DNA from: Staphylococcus pettenkoferi
GTDB lineage: Bacteria; Bacillota; Bacilli; Staphylococcales; Staphylococcaceae
NCBI RefSeq assembly: GCF_002902685.1
Contig: NZ_PPRN01000033.1
Coordinates: 1-64,000 of the forward strand
Direction: 5' to 3'
Length of the DNA: 64,000 nucleotides
The notes below the pieces were generated by a model. It ran no database searches. It worked only from the letters and a program-made list of their open reading frames with translations, and was not told the origin of the DNA. The translations under genes were made by a program, and so were the position numbers. Positions 25,896-34,804 of the stretch are shown here, piece by piece (positions within the stretch are counted from its first letter, which is position 1; every line of letters starts with the position of its first letter).

Positions 25896-25954
25896 AACCC
25901 GCGAATGATTATGAGAAGAAAGATTATATCTCAATCATTCGCGGGTTGTTTTTT
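25896..25954. terminator. Bidirectional terminator of moaA and the MFS gene
   Basis: AACCCGCGAATGATT (25896-25910) pairs perfectly with AATCATTCGCGGGTT (25933-25947), followed by GTTTTTT on the plus strand and preceded by an A-rich stretch that gives a U run on the minus strand. Confidence 0.92.
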
Positions 25955-25975
25955 CATTTTAACTAAAGCGAAAGC

Positions 25976-27190
25976 TTATTCAACCTCATATTGTTTAGCT
26001 TTACGGCCATGTAAGACGAAATAAAGCACAGTAGTGAATAGTGCGACGATAGCCATAAGACCGTATAGTTGTGCATAGGACATAACGTTGATTAAGAAAC
26101 CAAGCAAGTAAGGTCCAATACCTAAACCAAGGTCCAAGCCGATAAAGTAAGTGGATGTCGCTACACCGTATTTCTCAGGTGGTGACACTTTGATTGCTAC
26201 AGCTTGCATAATAGAAGAAATAGTTCCGTAACCAGCACCTAACAGCAGGCCAGCTACTACGAGTAACCAACTGCTTGAAGTAAAGTACAGACATACATAC
26301 GTTAAGATCAAGCAGATGAATGACGGATAAGCCACGACATTCTCGTTATATTCGTCCATCATACGGCCAGCAAGAGGACGAGTAACAAGAGATGAAATTG
26401 CGTAGAAGATAAAGAAGTAACTTGAAATTGTTACAAGGTTAATTTCCTGCGCGTAATCTTTGATGAAAGATAAAATAGATGAGTAAGTCAAACCTGAAAG
26501 TACCATTAAAATCGCCACTGGCACTGCTTCTTTCGCAATAAAGTGACTTAAGCTAAAGCCTTTCTTAGCTGGTTGTTTGTCCTCTTTGTCTTCTTCTTTA
26601 GATGTCGTATCGAATTCAACTTTAATAAAGAATGAAGTGACGAAACTTACGATACCACATGCAAGACAGAGACCAAATAAGACTTCGATTGGATAAAGAT
26701 TAGATAAGAAGAGTCCACAGAATGGTCCGACAGCAGTTCCGATAACTAAACTTAGAGAGAACATGCTGATACCTTCACTTTTACGCTCAGGCGGAGTCAC
26801 GTAAGCAGCAATTGTACCTGTCGCTGTCGTTGTTACACCGGTAGCGATACCGTTGATAAGACGGGTGAACATAAGGAAAGTGAGTGAACCCTCAATAAAG
26901 TAACAGAGTTGCGTAATGAGCAAGAATCCTAGACCGATTAAGAGTGTCTTCTTCGGCCCTAATTGATTAACGTATTTACCTGTTGCGAATCGGCCGATAA
27001 GTGAACCGATGATAAAGAGTCCAGTTACCAGTCCAGCGATACTCGTTGAGGCGTGATAAACATCAACTGTATAGCTTGCGACGATAACGATGAGTAAATA
27101 CATACTGAGATAGACTAAGAAGTTAGTTAAGAAGTTAATGTTGAAACTCTTAGTCCAAATAGGTGTCTTGAGTTGATCGGTTGGTTGCAA
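25976..27190 (-). CDS. MFS transporter (drug-efflux type)
   Basis: A 404-residue major facilitator protein with twelve hydrophobic helices. GRFATGKYVNQLGPKKTLLIG (about residues 66-86) is the MFS loop 2-3 motif, and the repeat motif RPLAGRMMDEY lies in the second half. A charged central loop (EEDKEDKQPAKK) separates the halves. It directly follows a MarR-type gene in one operon (adjacent stop/start), the usual layout for a pump and its repressor. The substrate is unknown. It ends at a strong bidirectional terminator. Confidence 0.9.
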   Translation of the reverse strand: MQPTDQLKTPIWTKSFNINFLTNFLVYLSMYLLIVIVASYTVDVYHASTSIAGLVTGLFIIGSLIGRFATGKYVNQLGPKKTLLIGLGFLLITQLCYFIEGSLTFLMFTRLINGIATGVTTTATGTIAAYVTPPERKSEGISMFSLSLVIGTAVGPFCGLFLSNLYPIEVLFGLCLACGIVSFVTSFFIKVEFDTTSKEEDKEDKQPAKKGFSLSHFIAKEAVPVAILMVLSGLTYSSILSFIKDYAQEINLVTISSYFFIFYAISSLVTRPLAGRMMDEYNENVVAYPSFICLILTYVCLYFTSSSWLLVVAGLLLGAGYGTISSIMQAVAIKVSPPEKYGVATSTYFIGLDLGLGIGPYLLGFLINVMSYAQLYGLMAIVALFTTVLYFVLHGRKAKQYEVE

Positions 27191-27628
27191 TTAAGATTCC
27201 TCCTCTATTGAATGGATTTGTTCGTATATCGTAATTAACGTGCGCATCGTCGTTTCGATATCTTCTGTCGGTAAATTTGTCTCTTTAATGAGACGCTCTT
27301 GTATTTGGGCAATTTCGCCATAAATTTCATCAAAGAGTGCCTGACCTTTGTCAGAAAGTGTCAGCCATTTTTGACGACGATCGGTACCTGGCGTAACTTC
27401 GAGCAAGGATTTTTCTGCTAATACCTTCAGAATCTTACGCGCAGTTGGCTTTTCAATTGCTCTCCGCTGAGAAATTTGTACGAGTGTTGTCGGCGCATGC
27501 AATGCAATATCTTTAAGGACGAGCCATTGCCCGTTATAGAGCTCATGTTTTTCAAAGATAGGGCGACAGAATTTAACATACGGACGATAGATTGACGTGA
27601 TGCTATTAAATAAGTCTGAATTGTTCAT
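27191..27628 (-). CDS. MarR-family repressor of the adjacent MFS gene
   Basis: A 145-residue MarR-type winged-helix protein: LVQISQRRAIEKPTARKILKVL is the helix-turn-helix (about residues 50-71) and TPGTDRRQKWLTLSDKGQ is the wing, with the typical DRR. It is first gene in the operon with the MFS transporter. AAGGAG precedes the ATG. A perfect 15-base inverted repeat lies 27 bases before its start, downstream of a strong promoter, strongly suggesting autorepression relieved by a pump substrate. Confidence 0.92.
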   Translation of the reverse strand: MNNSDLFNSITSIYRPYVKFCRPIFEKHELYNGQWLVLKDIALHAPTTLVQISQRRAIEKPTARKILKVLAEKSLLEVTPGTDRRQKWLTLSDKGQALFDEIYGEIAQIQERLIKETNLPTEDIETTMRTLITIYEQIHSIEEES

Positions 27629-27654
27629 AACGCACTCCTTATATTTTTAAAATG

Positions 27655-27714
27655 GTTAGCCTTGCTAACTAAATTCGACTTATATAGTATACGACGTAAA
27701 AAGAGGAATTTCAA
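27655..27714 (-). promoter_or_regulatory. Promoter and palindromic MarR operator
   Basis: On the minus strand TTGAAA (27714-27709), 17 bases, TATACT (27691-27686). Downstream, GTTAGC-CTT-GCTAAC (27655-27669) is a perfect inverted repeat placed roughly +10 to +25, where a bound repressor would block initiation or early elongation. Confidence 0.85.
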
Positions 27715-27840
27715 TAGGCTAATAGTAATTTTTTAATATAACACCATCTAGAAAGCAATGTAGAGCGGTTTCTGTTATGCTAGATGACAAGTTAGCGTAC
27801 TATAAAGTTAAGAGAGCAGGAAATAGGACGGAGGGGTAGG

Positions 27841-28593
27841 ATGACTTTAAAGTTAGATCACATGATCCACTATGTACAACGTTTGAAAGACTTTAATTTC
27901 CCTGGAGATGTATTGAAGATTCATTCAGGGGGTAAACACGAACGACTAGGTACACACAATCGCTTGGTTTACTTATCAAATGCTTATATTGAGCTGTTAG
28001 ATATTTATAAAATTGAACAGTTACAAAAAATCGTGAAATCTGAAGAAGGACGTGTGTCTTTCCCGTCTAAGATTGTACAAGATGGGTTTAGACAAGGCTT
28101 TAAAACACTCGCATTTGAAACGGATGATATCGAGAAAGAAAAGCAACGCTTGGAAGCGAATAGTGTTGAAGTGATTGGTCCTATCAAGATGGACAGAGAG
28201 AATAAGAAAGGTGATAAGAAGACTTGGCGGTTATTGTATATTGCTGACAATGATTACTTGGTTAAACCACCGTTCTTTATTCAGTGGGATCAAGATGCGG
28301 ATAAGCGAGCAGAACAACTCGCGCCGTTAAGACAGAATCATTTTACTATCGAGTCCATTAATATTGAAAGTACGGATCGAGCTATGACAGTGGCACGTTG
28401 GCAAAAATGGTACCAGATGGAGGTCTCAGAAGATAATGAGGACTTCACTGAATTGAAGATAGGAGGCGATGAAGTCGTCTATCGTATCTTTGATGGAGGG
28501 CATTCGTCATACAAATCCATAGTGATACGTGATGAAGAGACGACTTCACCGTATTCCTTTATCATTCGAGGTGGAGAGTATCGCTTCGTCTAG
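27841..28593 (+). CDS. VOC-family glyoxalase-like protein
   Basis: A 250-residue protein of the glyoxalase-like/VOC type. It begins LDHMIHYVQRL, with a candidate metal-ligand His, and carries the repeated FKTLAFETDDIEKEKQRLEANSVEV block; a second betaalphabeta unit starts near NHFTIESINIEST. GGAGGGG lies just upstream of the ATG. It stands alone between a MarR/MFS pair and convergent small genes. The family covers dioxygenases, isomerases and resistance proteins, so no reaction is assigned. Confidence 0.78.
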   Translation: MTLKLDHMIHYVQRLKDFNFPGDVLKIHSGGKHERLGTHNRLVYLSNAYIELLDIYKIEQLQKIVKSEEGRVSFPSKIVQDGFRQGFKTLAFETDDIEKEKQRLEANSVEVIGPIKMDRENKKGDKKTWRLLYIADNDYLVKPPFFIQWDQDADKRAEQLAPLRQNHFTIESINIESTDRAMTVARWQKWYQMEVSEDNEDFTELKIGGDEVVYRIFDGGHSSYKSIVIRDEETTSPYSFIIRGGEYRFV

Positions 28594-28596
28594 TCG

Positions 28597-28848
28597 TCAA
28601 TAGATATAGGTATAAGCTGTGTGAGCGATGATACCAGCATGAACTAATGCGATGATGAGTGTGATGACGCTCAACCATGTCGTCAATCGCGTTGTGCGAA
28701 TAAGGAGAAAGACGATGGTCATGACGAGCGAGAAGACGACGAGCATGACTTTTAAACTAAAGTTATTAATCGTCAATGGATGCGTGAAAGCTTGCACAAC
28801 GAAGATCAAATTAATGATGGCTAAGATAGAAAGTATGATAATTCGCAT
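28597..28848 (-). CDS. Small three-helix membrane protein
   Basis: An 83-residue, very hydrophobic protein with helices at about residues 2-20, 31-49 and 57-80 and only short loops. GAGGAG sits eight bases before the ATG. Divergent from femX; its end almost touches the VOC gene. It is too small and generic to assign a function. Confidence 0.7.
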   Translation of the reverse strand: MRIIILSILAIINLIFVVQAFTHPLTINNFSLKVMLVVFSLVMTIVFLLIRTTRLTTWLSVITLIIALVHAGIIAHTAYTYIY

Positions 28849-28973
28849 AATTTACTCCTCTGTCTAACATGTTATATTTAGAATAACAAATCACAACCTC
28901 GTACGTGAAAGCGCAGGCTTTTTTAAGTATAATAATAGTTACTGGTTCAGATACAAAGGAGACATTTAAATTG

Positions 28974-30227
28974 ATGGAAAGAATGAATATCACAAATCAA
29001 GAACATGATGCGTTCGTGAAATCTCATCCCAATGGCGACTTACTACAGCTCACGCAATGGGGCGAGACGAAGAAGTTAACAGGTTGGTATTCGAAACGTA
29101 TCGCTGTAGGTGAGAATGGAGAAGTTAAAGGTGTAGGTCAACTATTGTTTAAAAAGATACCTAAACTGCCCTATACATTATGTTACGTTTCTCGTGGTTT
29201 CGTAACAGACTATACGAATAAATCAGCTCTACAAGCGCTCCGTGATGAAGCGATTAAAGTTGCGAAACGTGAGAAAGCGTACGCGATTAAGATTGACCCA
29301 GATGTAGAGGTCAATAATGGCATTGAAGCTTTGCGTCATCTGAGAGCACTTGGTTTTAAACATAAAGGCTTTAAAGAAGGTTTATCTAAAGACTATATTC
29401 AACCGCGCATGACGATGATTACGCCGATTGACAAGTCTGACAAAGAGCTTATCCAAAGCTTTGAACGTCGTAACCGTTCTAAAGTGCGTACGTCATTGAA
29501 ACGCGGTACGAAAGTAGAACGTGCGAGTCGCGACGGCTTAAAGACGTTCGCTGAATTGATGAAGATTACGGGTGAACGTGATGGTTTCCTTACTCGTGAT
29601 GTCAGTTATTTCGAGAATATCTATGATGCCTTACACCCAGATGGCGATGCAGAACTGTTCCTCGTTAAGCTTGAACCGAAGCCTGTATTGCAAGAGTTAG
29701 GTGAGGAGTTAGAGAAACTTCGTCAAGAGCGCGAGAAGTTACAGAACAAGAAACAAGACAAGAAGACGCAGAATAAATTGAACGACAATCAGAACAAGAC
29801 TGCGAAGACAGAAGACTTGTATAAAGATATGCAAGAGCTAGAGGTGCAACACCCTGAAGGTGTTTACCTTTCTGGTGCGCTACTCATGTTTTGTGGTGAG
29901 AAATCTTACTATCTTTACGGCGCTTCTTCCAACGACTATCGCGATTTCTTGCCGAATCATCACATGCAGTTCGCGATGATGCAATATGCGCGTGAACATG
30001 GTGCAACAACGTATGATTTCGGCGGTACAGACAACAATCCTGATAAAGATTCAGATCATTATGGTCTATGGGCGTTTAAAAAGGTTTGGGGTACGTACTT
30101 AAGCGAGAAGATTGGTGAATTTGACTACGTCTTAAATAAACCGTTATATCTTGCAATTGAGAACCTTAAACCGAAACTCACGAATGCGAAGATTAAATTA
30201 TCACGTAAATTAAAACGTAAGAAATAA
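28974..30227 (+). CDS. femX: FemX (FmhB) lipid II glycyltransferase
   Basis: A 417-residue FemABX-family aminoacyltransferase that adds the first glycine of the pentaglycine bridge to lipid II, using Gly-tRNA, at the membrane. It follows S. aureus FmhB closely: ITNQEHDAFVKSHPNGDLLQ near the start, GFKEGLSKDYIQPRMTMITP, NRSKVR, GERDGFLTRD, a coiled-coil insertion at about residues 245-290, and HGATTYDFGGTDNNPDKDS. AAGGAG (28956-28961) serves ATG 28974; an upstream extension to 28905 is not conserved and crosses the likely -10. The gene is essential in S. aureus. Confidence 0.95.
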   Translation: MERMNITNQEHDAFVKSHPNGDLLQLTQWGETKKLTGWYSKRIAVGENGEVKGVGQLLFKKIPKLPYTLCYVSRGFVTDYTNKSALQALRDEAIKVAKREKAYAIKIDPDVEVNNGIEALRHLRALGFKHKGFKEGLSKDYIQPRMTMITPIDKSDKELIQSFERRNRSKVRTSLKRGTKVERASRDGLKTFAELMKITGERDGFLTRDVSYFENIYDALHPDGDAELFLVKLEPKPVLQELGEELEKLRQEREKLQNKKQDKKTQNKLNDNQNKTAKTEDLYKDMQELEVQHPEGVYLSGALLMFCGEKSYYLYGASSNDYRDFLPNHHMQFAMMQYAREHGATTYDFGGTDNNPDKDSDHYGLWAFKKVWGTYLSEKIGEFDYVLNKPLYLAIENLKPKLTNAKIKLSRKLKRKK

Positions 30228-30361
30228 TTGCGGTTGATAATAGGGAGTGGCTTTTTAGTTGGAATGAGATATTGAATAATAAGATGCTTTCATTTTCAAG
30301 GATCAAGAGTCATCACCCATGTTACTGAAGTAAGGATGCAGTCATATATTTTTATAAGATT

Positions 30362-30409
30362 AGAGCTAGCCAAGAGATCGACTTAGCCATCTCTTAGCTA
30401 GCTCTTTTT
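30362..30409 (+). terminator. Intrinsic terminator after femX
   Basis: AGAGCTAGCCAAGAGAT (30362-30378) pairs with ATCTCTTAGCTAGCTCT (30389-30405), followed by TTTTTAAT. The rest of the 342-base gap to the RND gene shows no gene. Confidence 0.9.
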
Positions 30410-30569
30410 AATATGTAAGAAAAGCTAGGTCATAGCACTTTCACACAAAAGGAGCCCTTAACATTAATAAATATGAACACGCGGATGCAATTGTATAACC
30501 GCTATACTCTTTAACGCAGAGTTGTGGTAAATTTAAAGTAATACATAGAAGTTGGAGGTTACATAACGG

Positions 30570-33500
30570 ATGATCAAGAAATTACTGCAGTTCTCATTAG
30601 GAAACAAATTTGCAATCTTCCTAATGGTGTTGCTCGTCATATTAGCCGGCGTGTACGCTAGTGTGAAGATGAAACTAGAGCTGATTCCAGACGTTGAACA
30701 ACCGATGATCACAGTTCAAACGACGGAACCAGGTGCAACGCCAGAGACGATTAAGACAGATATCAGTGATAAGATTGATGAACAAGTGAGGTCAATGTCG
30801 AAAGTATCTAACGTCAGTGCACAGTCAACAGCCAATGCCTCAATGGTTACGGTAGAATATGAGAATGGCACTGATATGGATAAGGCAGAGAATGATCTCA
30901 AGAAAGAAATAGATAAGATTAAATTTAAAGACGAGGTCAAAGAACCTGAGCTCGTTCGTAACAATATGGATACATTCCCGGTTGTGGCTTACTCTTTTAC
31001 AAATAAAGATAATGATCTCAACGATGTGACTAAGAAAGTGAAAGAGAATTTGATTCCGAAGTTACAGACTGTGAGTGGCGTTCAGAACGCACAAACGAAT
31101 GGACAAACTCAGCGCGAAGTTGCGATTAAATTTAAAAATAAAGCACTTCAAGAGAAAGGGCTCGATGCACAAAGCGTTCAAGACTATATCAAAGATTCGT
31201 CCGATGAGACGCCTCTTGGACTCTTCCAGTTTGATAAGAAAGAGAAGTCCATCGTAGTCGACGGTCAGTTCCGTTCAGTCGATGATCTCAAGCAATTGAA
31301 GATCCCTTTAGATGTAGGACAAAGTTCTGACGATCAAAGCTCTAGCGCTTCTAAGAAGAGTGAGACTTCAACTGTGCCGTTGTCTGAAATAGCGGATGTC
31401 AAAGAGGGCGACGTGCGTGATTCCATTTCTCGAACGAATGGTAAAGATGCGGTGAACGTTCAAGTAACGAAAGCACAAGATGCGAATACTGTACAAGTCG
31501 CGTCCGATGTCAGAGCGAAGATTGAACAATTTACGAAAGATAATCCTGGCTTGAAAGCAACGAAAGTCATGGACACAGCGAAACCGATTCAAGATTCTAT
31601 CTATACGATGGTTGAAAAGGCTGCGATCGGTACAATTGTCGCGATTATCGTTATTCTCTTATTCTTGAGAAATATTCGTACGACAGCCATCTCTATCGTG
31701 TCTATTCCGATGTCCTTGCTTATAGCACTTGTAGCGATGAAATTATGTAATATTTCGCTCAACATCCTTACACTCGGTGCCTTAACGGTCGCAATTGGTC
31801 GTGTGATAGATGACTCTATCGTGGTTGTCGAGAATATTTATCGACGGTTGACGAAACCAGATGAGGAAGCACGTGGAGAGCATCTGATAATTGATGCGAC
31901 ACGACAAGTATTTAAACCGATTATGTCGTCAACATTCGTGACGATTGTCGTGTTCTTACCTTTAGCCTTTGTAACGGGATCAGTTGGAGAAATGTTCCGA
32001 CCGTTTGCGATTGCGATCGCGTTTAGTTTATTGGCGTCACTTCTCGTATCAATTACGATTGTGCCAGCTTTAGGTGCGACTTTATTTAAAAAAGGTGTGC
32101 GTAAGCAAGCATTTGAATCTTCACTAGGCTCAGTAAGTAAAGGTTATCGTCGAGTGCTTTCTTGGTCTCTCAGCCATAAATGGATTGTGATTATTGTAAG
32201 TACACTTGTATTAGTATTAACAATTGCATTCGGTGGCACACGGATCGGAACGAGCTTTATTTCTACAGGCGAAGATAAATACCTTGCTTTAACTTATACT
32301 CCTGAACCCGGTGAAACCGAAGAGGGTGTGCTTGATCATGCAGAACAAGTTCAGAAATACTTAAATAACAAAGATAAAGTGAAGACGGTACAGTACTCAG
32401 TAGGAGGAGCAACACCAACTGATCCGACGGGAAGTACCAACAGCTTAGCGATCATGGTTGAGTATGATAAGAATACTCCTCACTTTGATGAAGAACCAGA
32501 TAAAGTGTTGAAACGCATTGACCATTTTAAACAACCAGGTACATGGAAGAACCAAGATTTAGGAACTGGCGGCGACAACAACAGTTTAGAGGTTAAAGTT
32601 AAAGGTGAATCGCTTGATAAAATTAAAGCGACTTCAGCTAAAGTTGAGAAATTGATGAAACAGCAGAAATCGCTCGCTAATGTGAAATCAGACTTATCTC
32701 AAACGTACGAACAGTATCAAGTGAAGGTGGATCACAACAGAGCAGCTGATAACGGCATCAAAGCGAAACAACTTGCGCTCGCACTGAACGAGAATGCACC
32801 AGAAGAGACGCTAACGACTGTTAAAGATGGTGGCAAATCTATCAATGTCAAAGTCAAACAAGACAAAGAAACACATTGGACTAAAGAGAAACTTGAGAAC
32901 ATCAGTCTTCCTACACCTACAGGTAAAGTCGTGAAATTGAGTGATATTGCGACGTTAGAAAAAGGCAAGACACCAAATAAACTTGAAACAGAATCAGGCG
33001 ATTACATGACTTCTGTGACTGGTAAGATAACGAATAAAGACGTGGGTGGCGTATCGAATGAGATCATTCAAAAAGTTAATAAGATTGATAAGCCGAAAGA
33101 TGTCAGCATAGACGTTGGTGGGGCCACGGATGATATTACAGATGCGATTACGCAACTTTCTATTGCAATGATTGCAGCAATTATCATCGTTTATCTCGTG
33201 CTCGTCCTCACATTTAAAGGGGCACTTGCACCGTTTACGATTCTCTTCTCATTACCATATACAATTATCGGTGTGATTATCGCGTTGCTCATTACAGGAG
33301 AGACATTCTCAGTATCTACGATGATTGGTATGTTGATGATGATTGGTATTGTTGTGACTAATGCGATTGTCTTAATCGATCGTGTAGTGAACAATCAACA
33401 ACGAGGTATGACGACAGAAGAAGCGTTATTAGAAGCGGGTGGCACACGTATTCGTCCAATCTTAATGACTGCTTTAGCCACAATCGGAGCGTTAGTACCA

Positions 33501-33665
33501 CTATTATTCGGCCAAGACAGTTCTGTATTGATTTCTAAGGGCTTAGCAGCTGCGGTCGTTGGTGGACTCATTTCATCTACACTATTAACTTTAATAGTAG
33601 TACCAGTAATTTATGAAATTCTGTTCACGTTAAAAGACAAGATAGTGAAACCTCGTGATAAATAA
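30570..33665 (+). CDS. AcrB-type RND transporter
   Basis: A 1,031-residue RND-superfamily pump. Helix 1 is at residues 12-29, then a large extracytoplasmic domain to about 345, helices 2-6, a second large loop (about 545-860) and helices 8-12. The proton-relay acidic pair is in GRVIDDSIVVVENIYRR (about residues 411-427); a matching GIVVTNAIVLIDRVV lies in the second half. SKKSETSTVPLSE marks a low-complexity insert. GGAGG precedes the ATG. Homologues sit next to femX in staphylococci. No membrane-fusion or outer-membrane partner is present; the substrate is unknown. Confidence 0.92.
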   Translation: MIKKLLQFSLGNKFAIFLMVLLVILAGVYASVKMKLELIPDVEQPMITVQTTEPGATPETIKTDISDKIDEQVRSMSKVSNVSAQSTANASMVTVEYENGTDMDKAENDLKKEIDKIKFKDEVKEPELVRNNMDTFPVVAYSFTNKDNDLNDVTKKVKENLIPKLQTVSGVQNAQTNGQTQREVAIKFKNKALQEKGLDAQSVQDYIKDSSDETPLGLFQFDKKEKSIVVDGQFRSVDDLKQLKIPLDVGQSSDDQSSSASKKSETSTVPLSEIADVKEGDVRDSISRTNGKDAVNVQVTKAQDANTVQVASDVRAKIEQFTKDNPGLKATKVMDTAKPIQDSIYTMVEKAAIGTIVAIIVILLFLRNIRTTAISIVSIPMSLLIALVAMKLCNISLNILTLGALTVAIGRVIDDSIVVVENIYRRLTKPDEEARGEHLIIDATRQVFKPIMSSTFVTIVVFLPLAFVTGSVGEMFRPFAIAIAFSLLASLLVSITIVPALGATLFKKGVRKQAFESSLGSVSKGYRRVLSWSLSHKWIVIIVSTLVLVLTIAFGGTRIGTSFISTGEDKYLALTYTPEPGETEEGVLDHAEQVQKYLNNKDKVKTVQYSVGGATPTDPTGSTNSLAIMVEYDKNTPHFDEEPDKVLKRIDHFKQPGTWKNQDLGTGGDNNSLEVKVKGESLDKIKATSAKVEKLMKQQKSLANVKSDLSQTYEQYQVKVDHNRAADNGIKAKQLALALNENAPEETLTTVKDGGKSINVKVKQDKETHWTKEKLENISLPTPTGKVVKLSDIATLEKGKTPNKLETESGDYMTSVTGKITNKDVGGVSNEIIQKVNKIDKPKDVSIDVGGATDDITDAITQLSIAMIAAIIIVYLVLVLTFKGALAPFTILFSLPYTIIGVIIALLITGETFSVSTMIGMLMMIGIVVTNAIVLIDRVVNNQQRGMTTEEALLEAGGTRIRPILMTALATIGALVPLLFGQDSSVLISKGLAAAVVGGLISSTLLTLIVVPVIYEILFTLKDKIVKPRDK

Positions 33666-33727
33666 GTGATTGTGGCCACGAACTAGTTGAAGAACAATTT
33701 CATATGACAAACTTTTACCGTTCATTG

Positions 33728-33814
33728 CTCGGACTAGTGTGTGACGCCAGCGGTTATTATCAACAGCCGTTATGACGTTGAGAACCCACTGTCCGAGTGG
33801 TGGGCGGTTTTTTT
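33728..33814 (+). ncRNA. Structured 3' region or small RNA ending in a terminator
   Basis: CTCGGAC (33728-33734) can pair with GTCCGAG (33791-33797), enclosing an AGCGGTT/AGCCGTT hairpin. The 3' part alternatively folds as CCCACT with AGTGGTGGG (33785-33804), followed by GCGG and TTTTTTT (33808-33814). The two foldings are mutually exclusive. It may only be the terminator of the RND gene; a separate small RNA is possible but no convincing promoter was found. Confidence 0.5.
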
Positions 33815-34099
33815 ATGGATTGACAGATTGAGGTTGAATTTGAGGCTTTAAAAAAGAGGACTAAAAAAAGCTCCTTGCTAGAACGAATTGTGAGTGATTG
33901 AACTAAAAATCACCCACAATTTCGAAGCTAACAAGAAGCTAATGAAATAATATAGTAAGATTTATTGTAAAAGTATATAGTAGCTAATGGGTTTCTTAGT
34001 GATTTATCTATTTGATTTGAGTTTTAATATTGTATGGAAGTTAATCAGTAGTAATAGAAGAGAGGTTAAAAATTTAACGTTTATTTTAATTTATAGTGT

Positions 34100-34150
34100 T
34101 TTCAATGTCGACTCGTAACGATTGAGAGTATTAGGTCACAATAAAAATGT
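34100..34150 (+). repeat. Decayed partial copy of the structured repeat
   Basis: TTTTCAATG (34100-34108) followed by ACTCG, GATTGA, TTAGGTCACAA and AAAAAT aligns without large gaps to the first ~52 bases of copy 1, with many substitutions. It stops where the flanking GAGCCTGGAA begins, so it looks like an older truncated copy beside copy 2. Confidence 0.55.
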
Positions 34151-34380
34151 GAGCCTGGAATAATTATATAAATTAACTTCTGAGGTAAATGATAAGCACG
34201 TTTGATTTCAATTCTTGAATAGATTTTCAATGTGTACTCGAGACGCTTGATGGAACTAGACCACAACGAAAATCCATTCTTAGAGCTCTTTGAGCGAAAA
34301 GAATTAGTTGAGTGTGGTCCCATAAGCAAGCGAGAGTTATAACATTGAAAATTAATAAGTTTTAATTTAGTTCCAGGCTC
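34151..34380 (+). repeat. Outer 10-base inverted repeat enclosing repeat copy 2
   Basis: GAGCCTGGAA (34151-34160) and its exact complement TTCCAGGCTC (34371-34380) flank copy 2. The bases just inside (TAATTATATAAATTAACTT and TTAATAAGTTTTAATTTAG) are also loosely complementary, so an outer stem or a second nested element is possible. No reading frame with a ribosome-binding site was found between 33815 and 34434. Confidence 0.6.
34224..34351 (+). repeat. Structured intergenic repeat, short copy (copy 2)
   Basis: A 128-base relative of the element at 1893-2119, with TTTTCAATG (34224-34232) and CATTGAAAA (34343-34351) ends and the same GACCACA/TGTGGTC arm enclosing ATTCTT (34276-34281) with AAGAAT (34299-34304). 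About 100 bases equal to arm B of copy 1 are absent. Two base pairs differ from copy 1 by compensatory change. It contains a 30-codon ATG frame (34250-34342). Confidence 0.8.
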
Positions 34381-34434
34381 TTGTTGAATGTGATTTCACT
34401 AAGCACGAGTGAGTCCAATTGCTGTCACTCATTT

Positions 34435-34752
34435 TTAATACATTACAATCGTTAAAATCAAGTAAATCACGAATAGGATGACAGTAAGAATATTGAGTAA
34501 ACGCACACCCTTTTTATCGTGTTTACTATGTTTGAAACCAGTGATTTCCACATTCGCCACTAGTAAGAATAAGACGACGAAGACCCACCAGTTGGCTGCT
34601 GGGAATGAAACCGTCGTTAGCGCAACGACAAATAGTAATAATAAAGCCATAATAATGCGCAATATTGTAGTGAAGATGGTCTTCATCTTAAAGATGCTAA
34701 TGTAAGCAACGATTAAATATAAAATAGGTAATAGAATCAAGTAAAGTTGCAT
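34435..34752 (-). CDS. Small four-helix membrane protein
   Basis: A 105-residue hydrophobic protein with helices at about residues 2-20, 26-46, 53-70 and 83-104 and one basic loop (FKHSKHDKKG) between the third and fourth. AAAGGA lies nine bases before the ATG. It follows the 56-residue gene by 52 bases and may share its transcript. Family not assigned. Confidence 0.75.
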   Translation of the reverse strand: MQLYLILLPILYLIVAYISIFKMKTIFTTILRIIMALLLLFVVALTTVSFPAANWWVFVVLFLLVANVEITGFKHSKHDKKGVRLLNILTVILFVIYLILTIVMY

Positions 34753-34804
34753 GGGATGATATCCTTTCTTAAGTGATGAAAACGTTAGAATCGACGTTTG
34801 AAGA

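Noticed and set aside
34102-34329. 75-codon minus-strand frame across the repeat copies
   Set aside because: Lies wholly within repeat sequence and has no ribosome-binding site.
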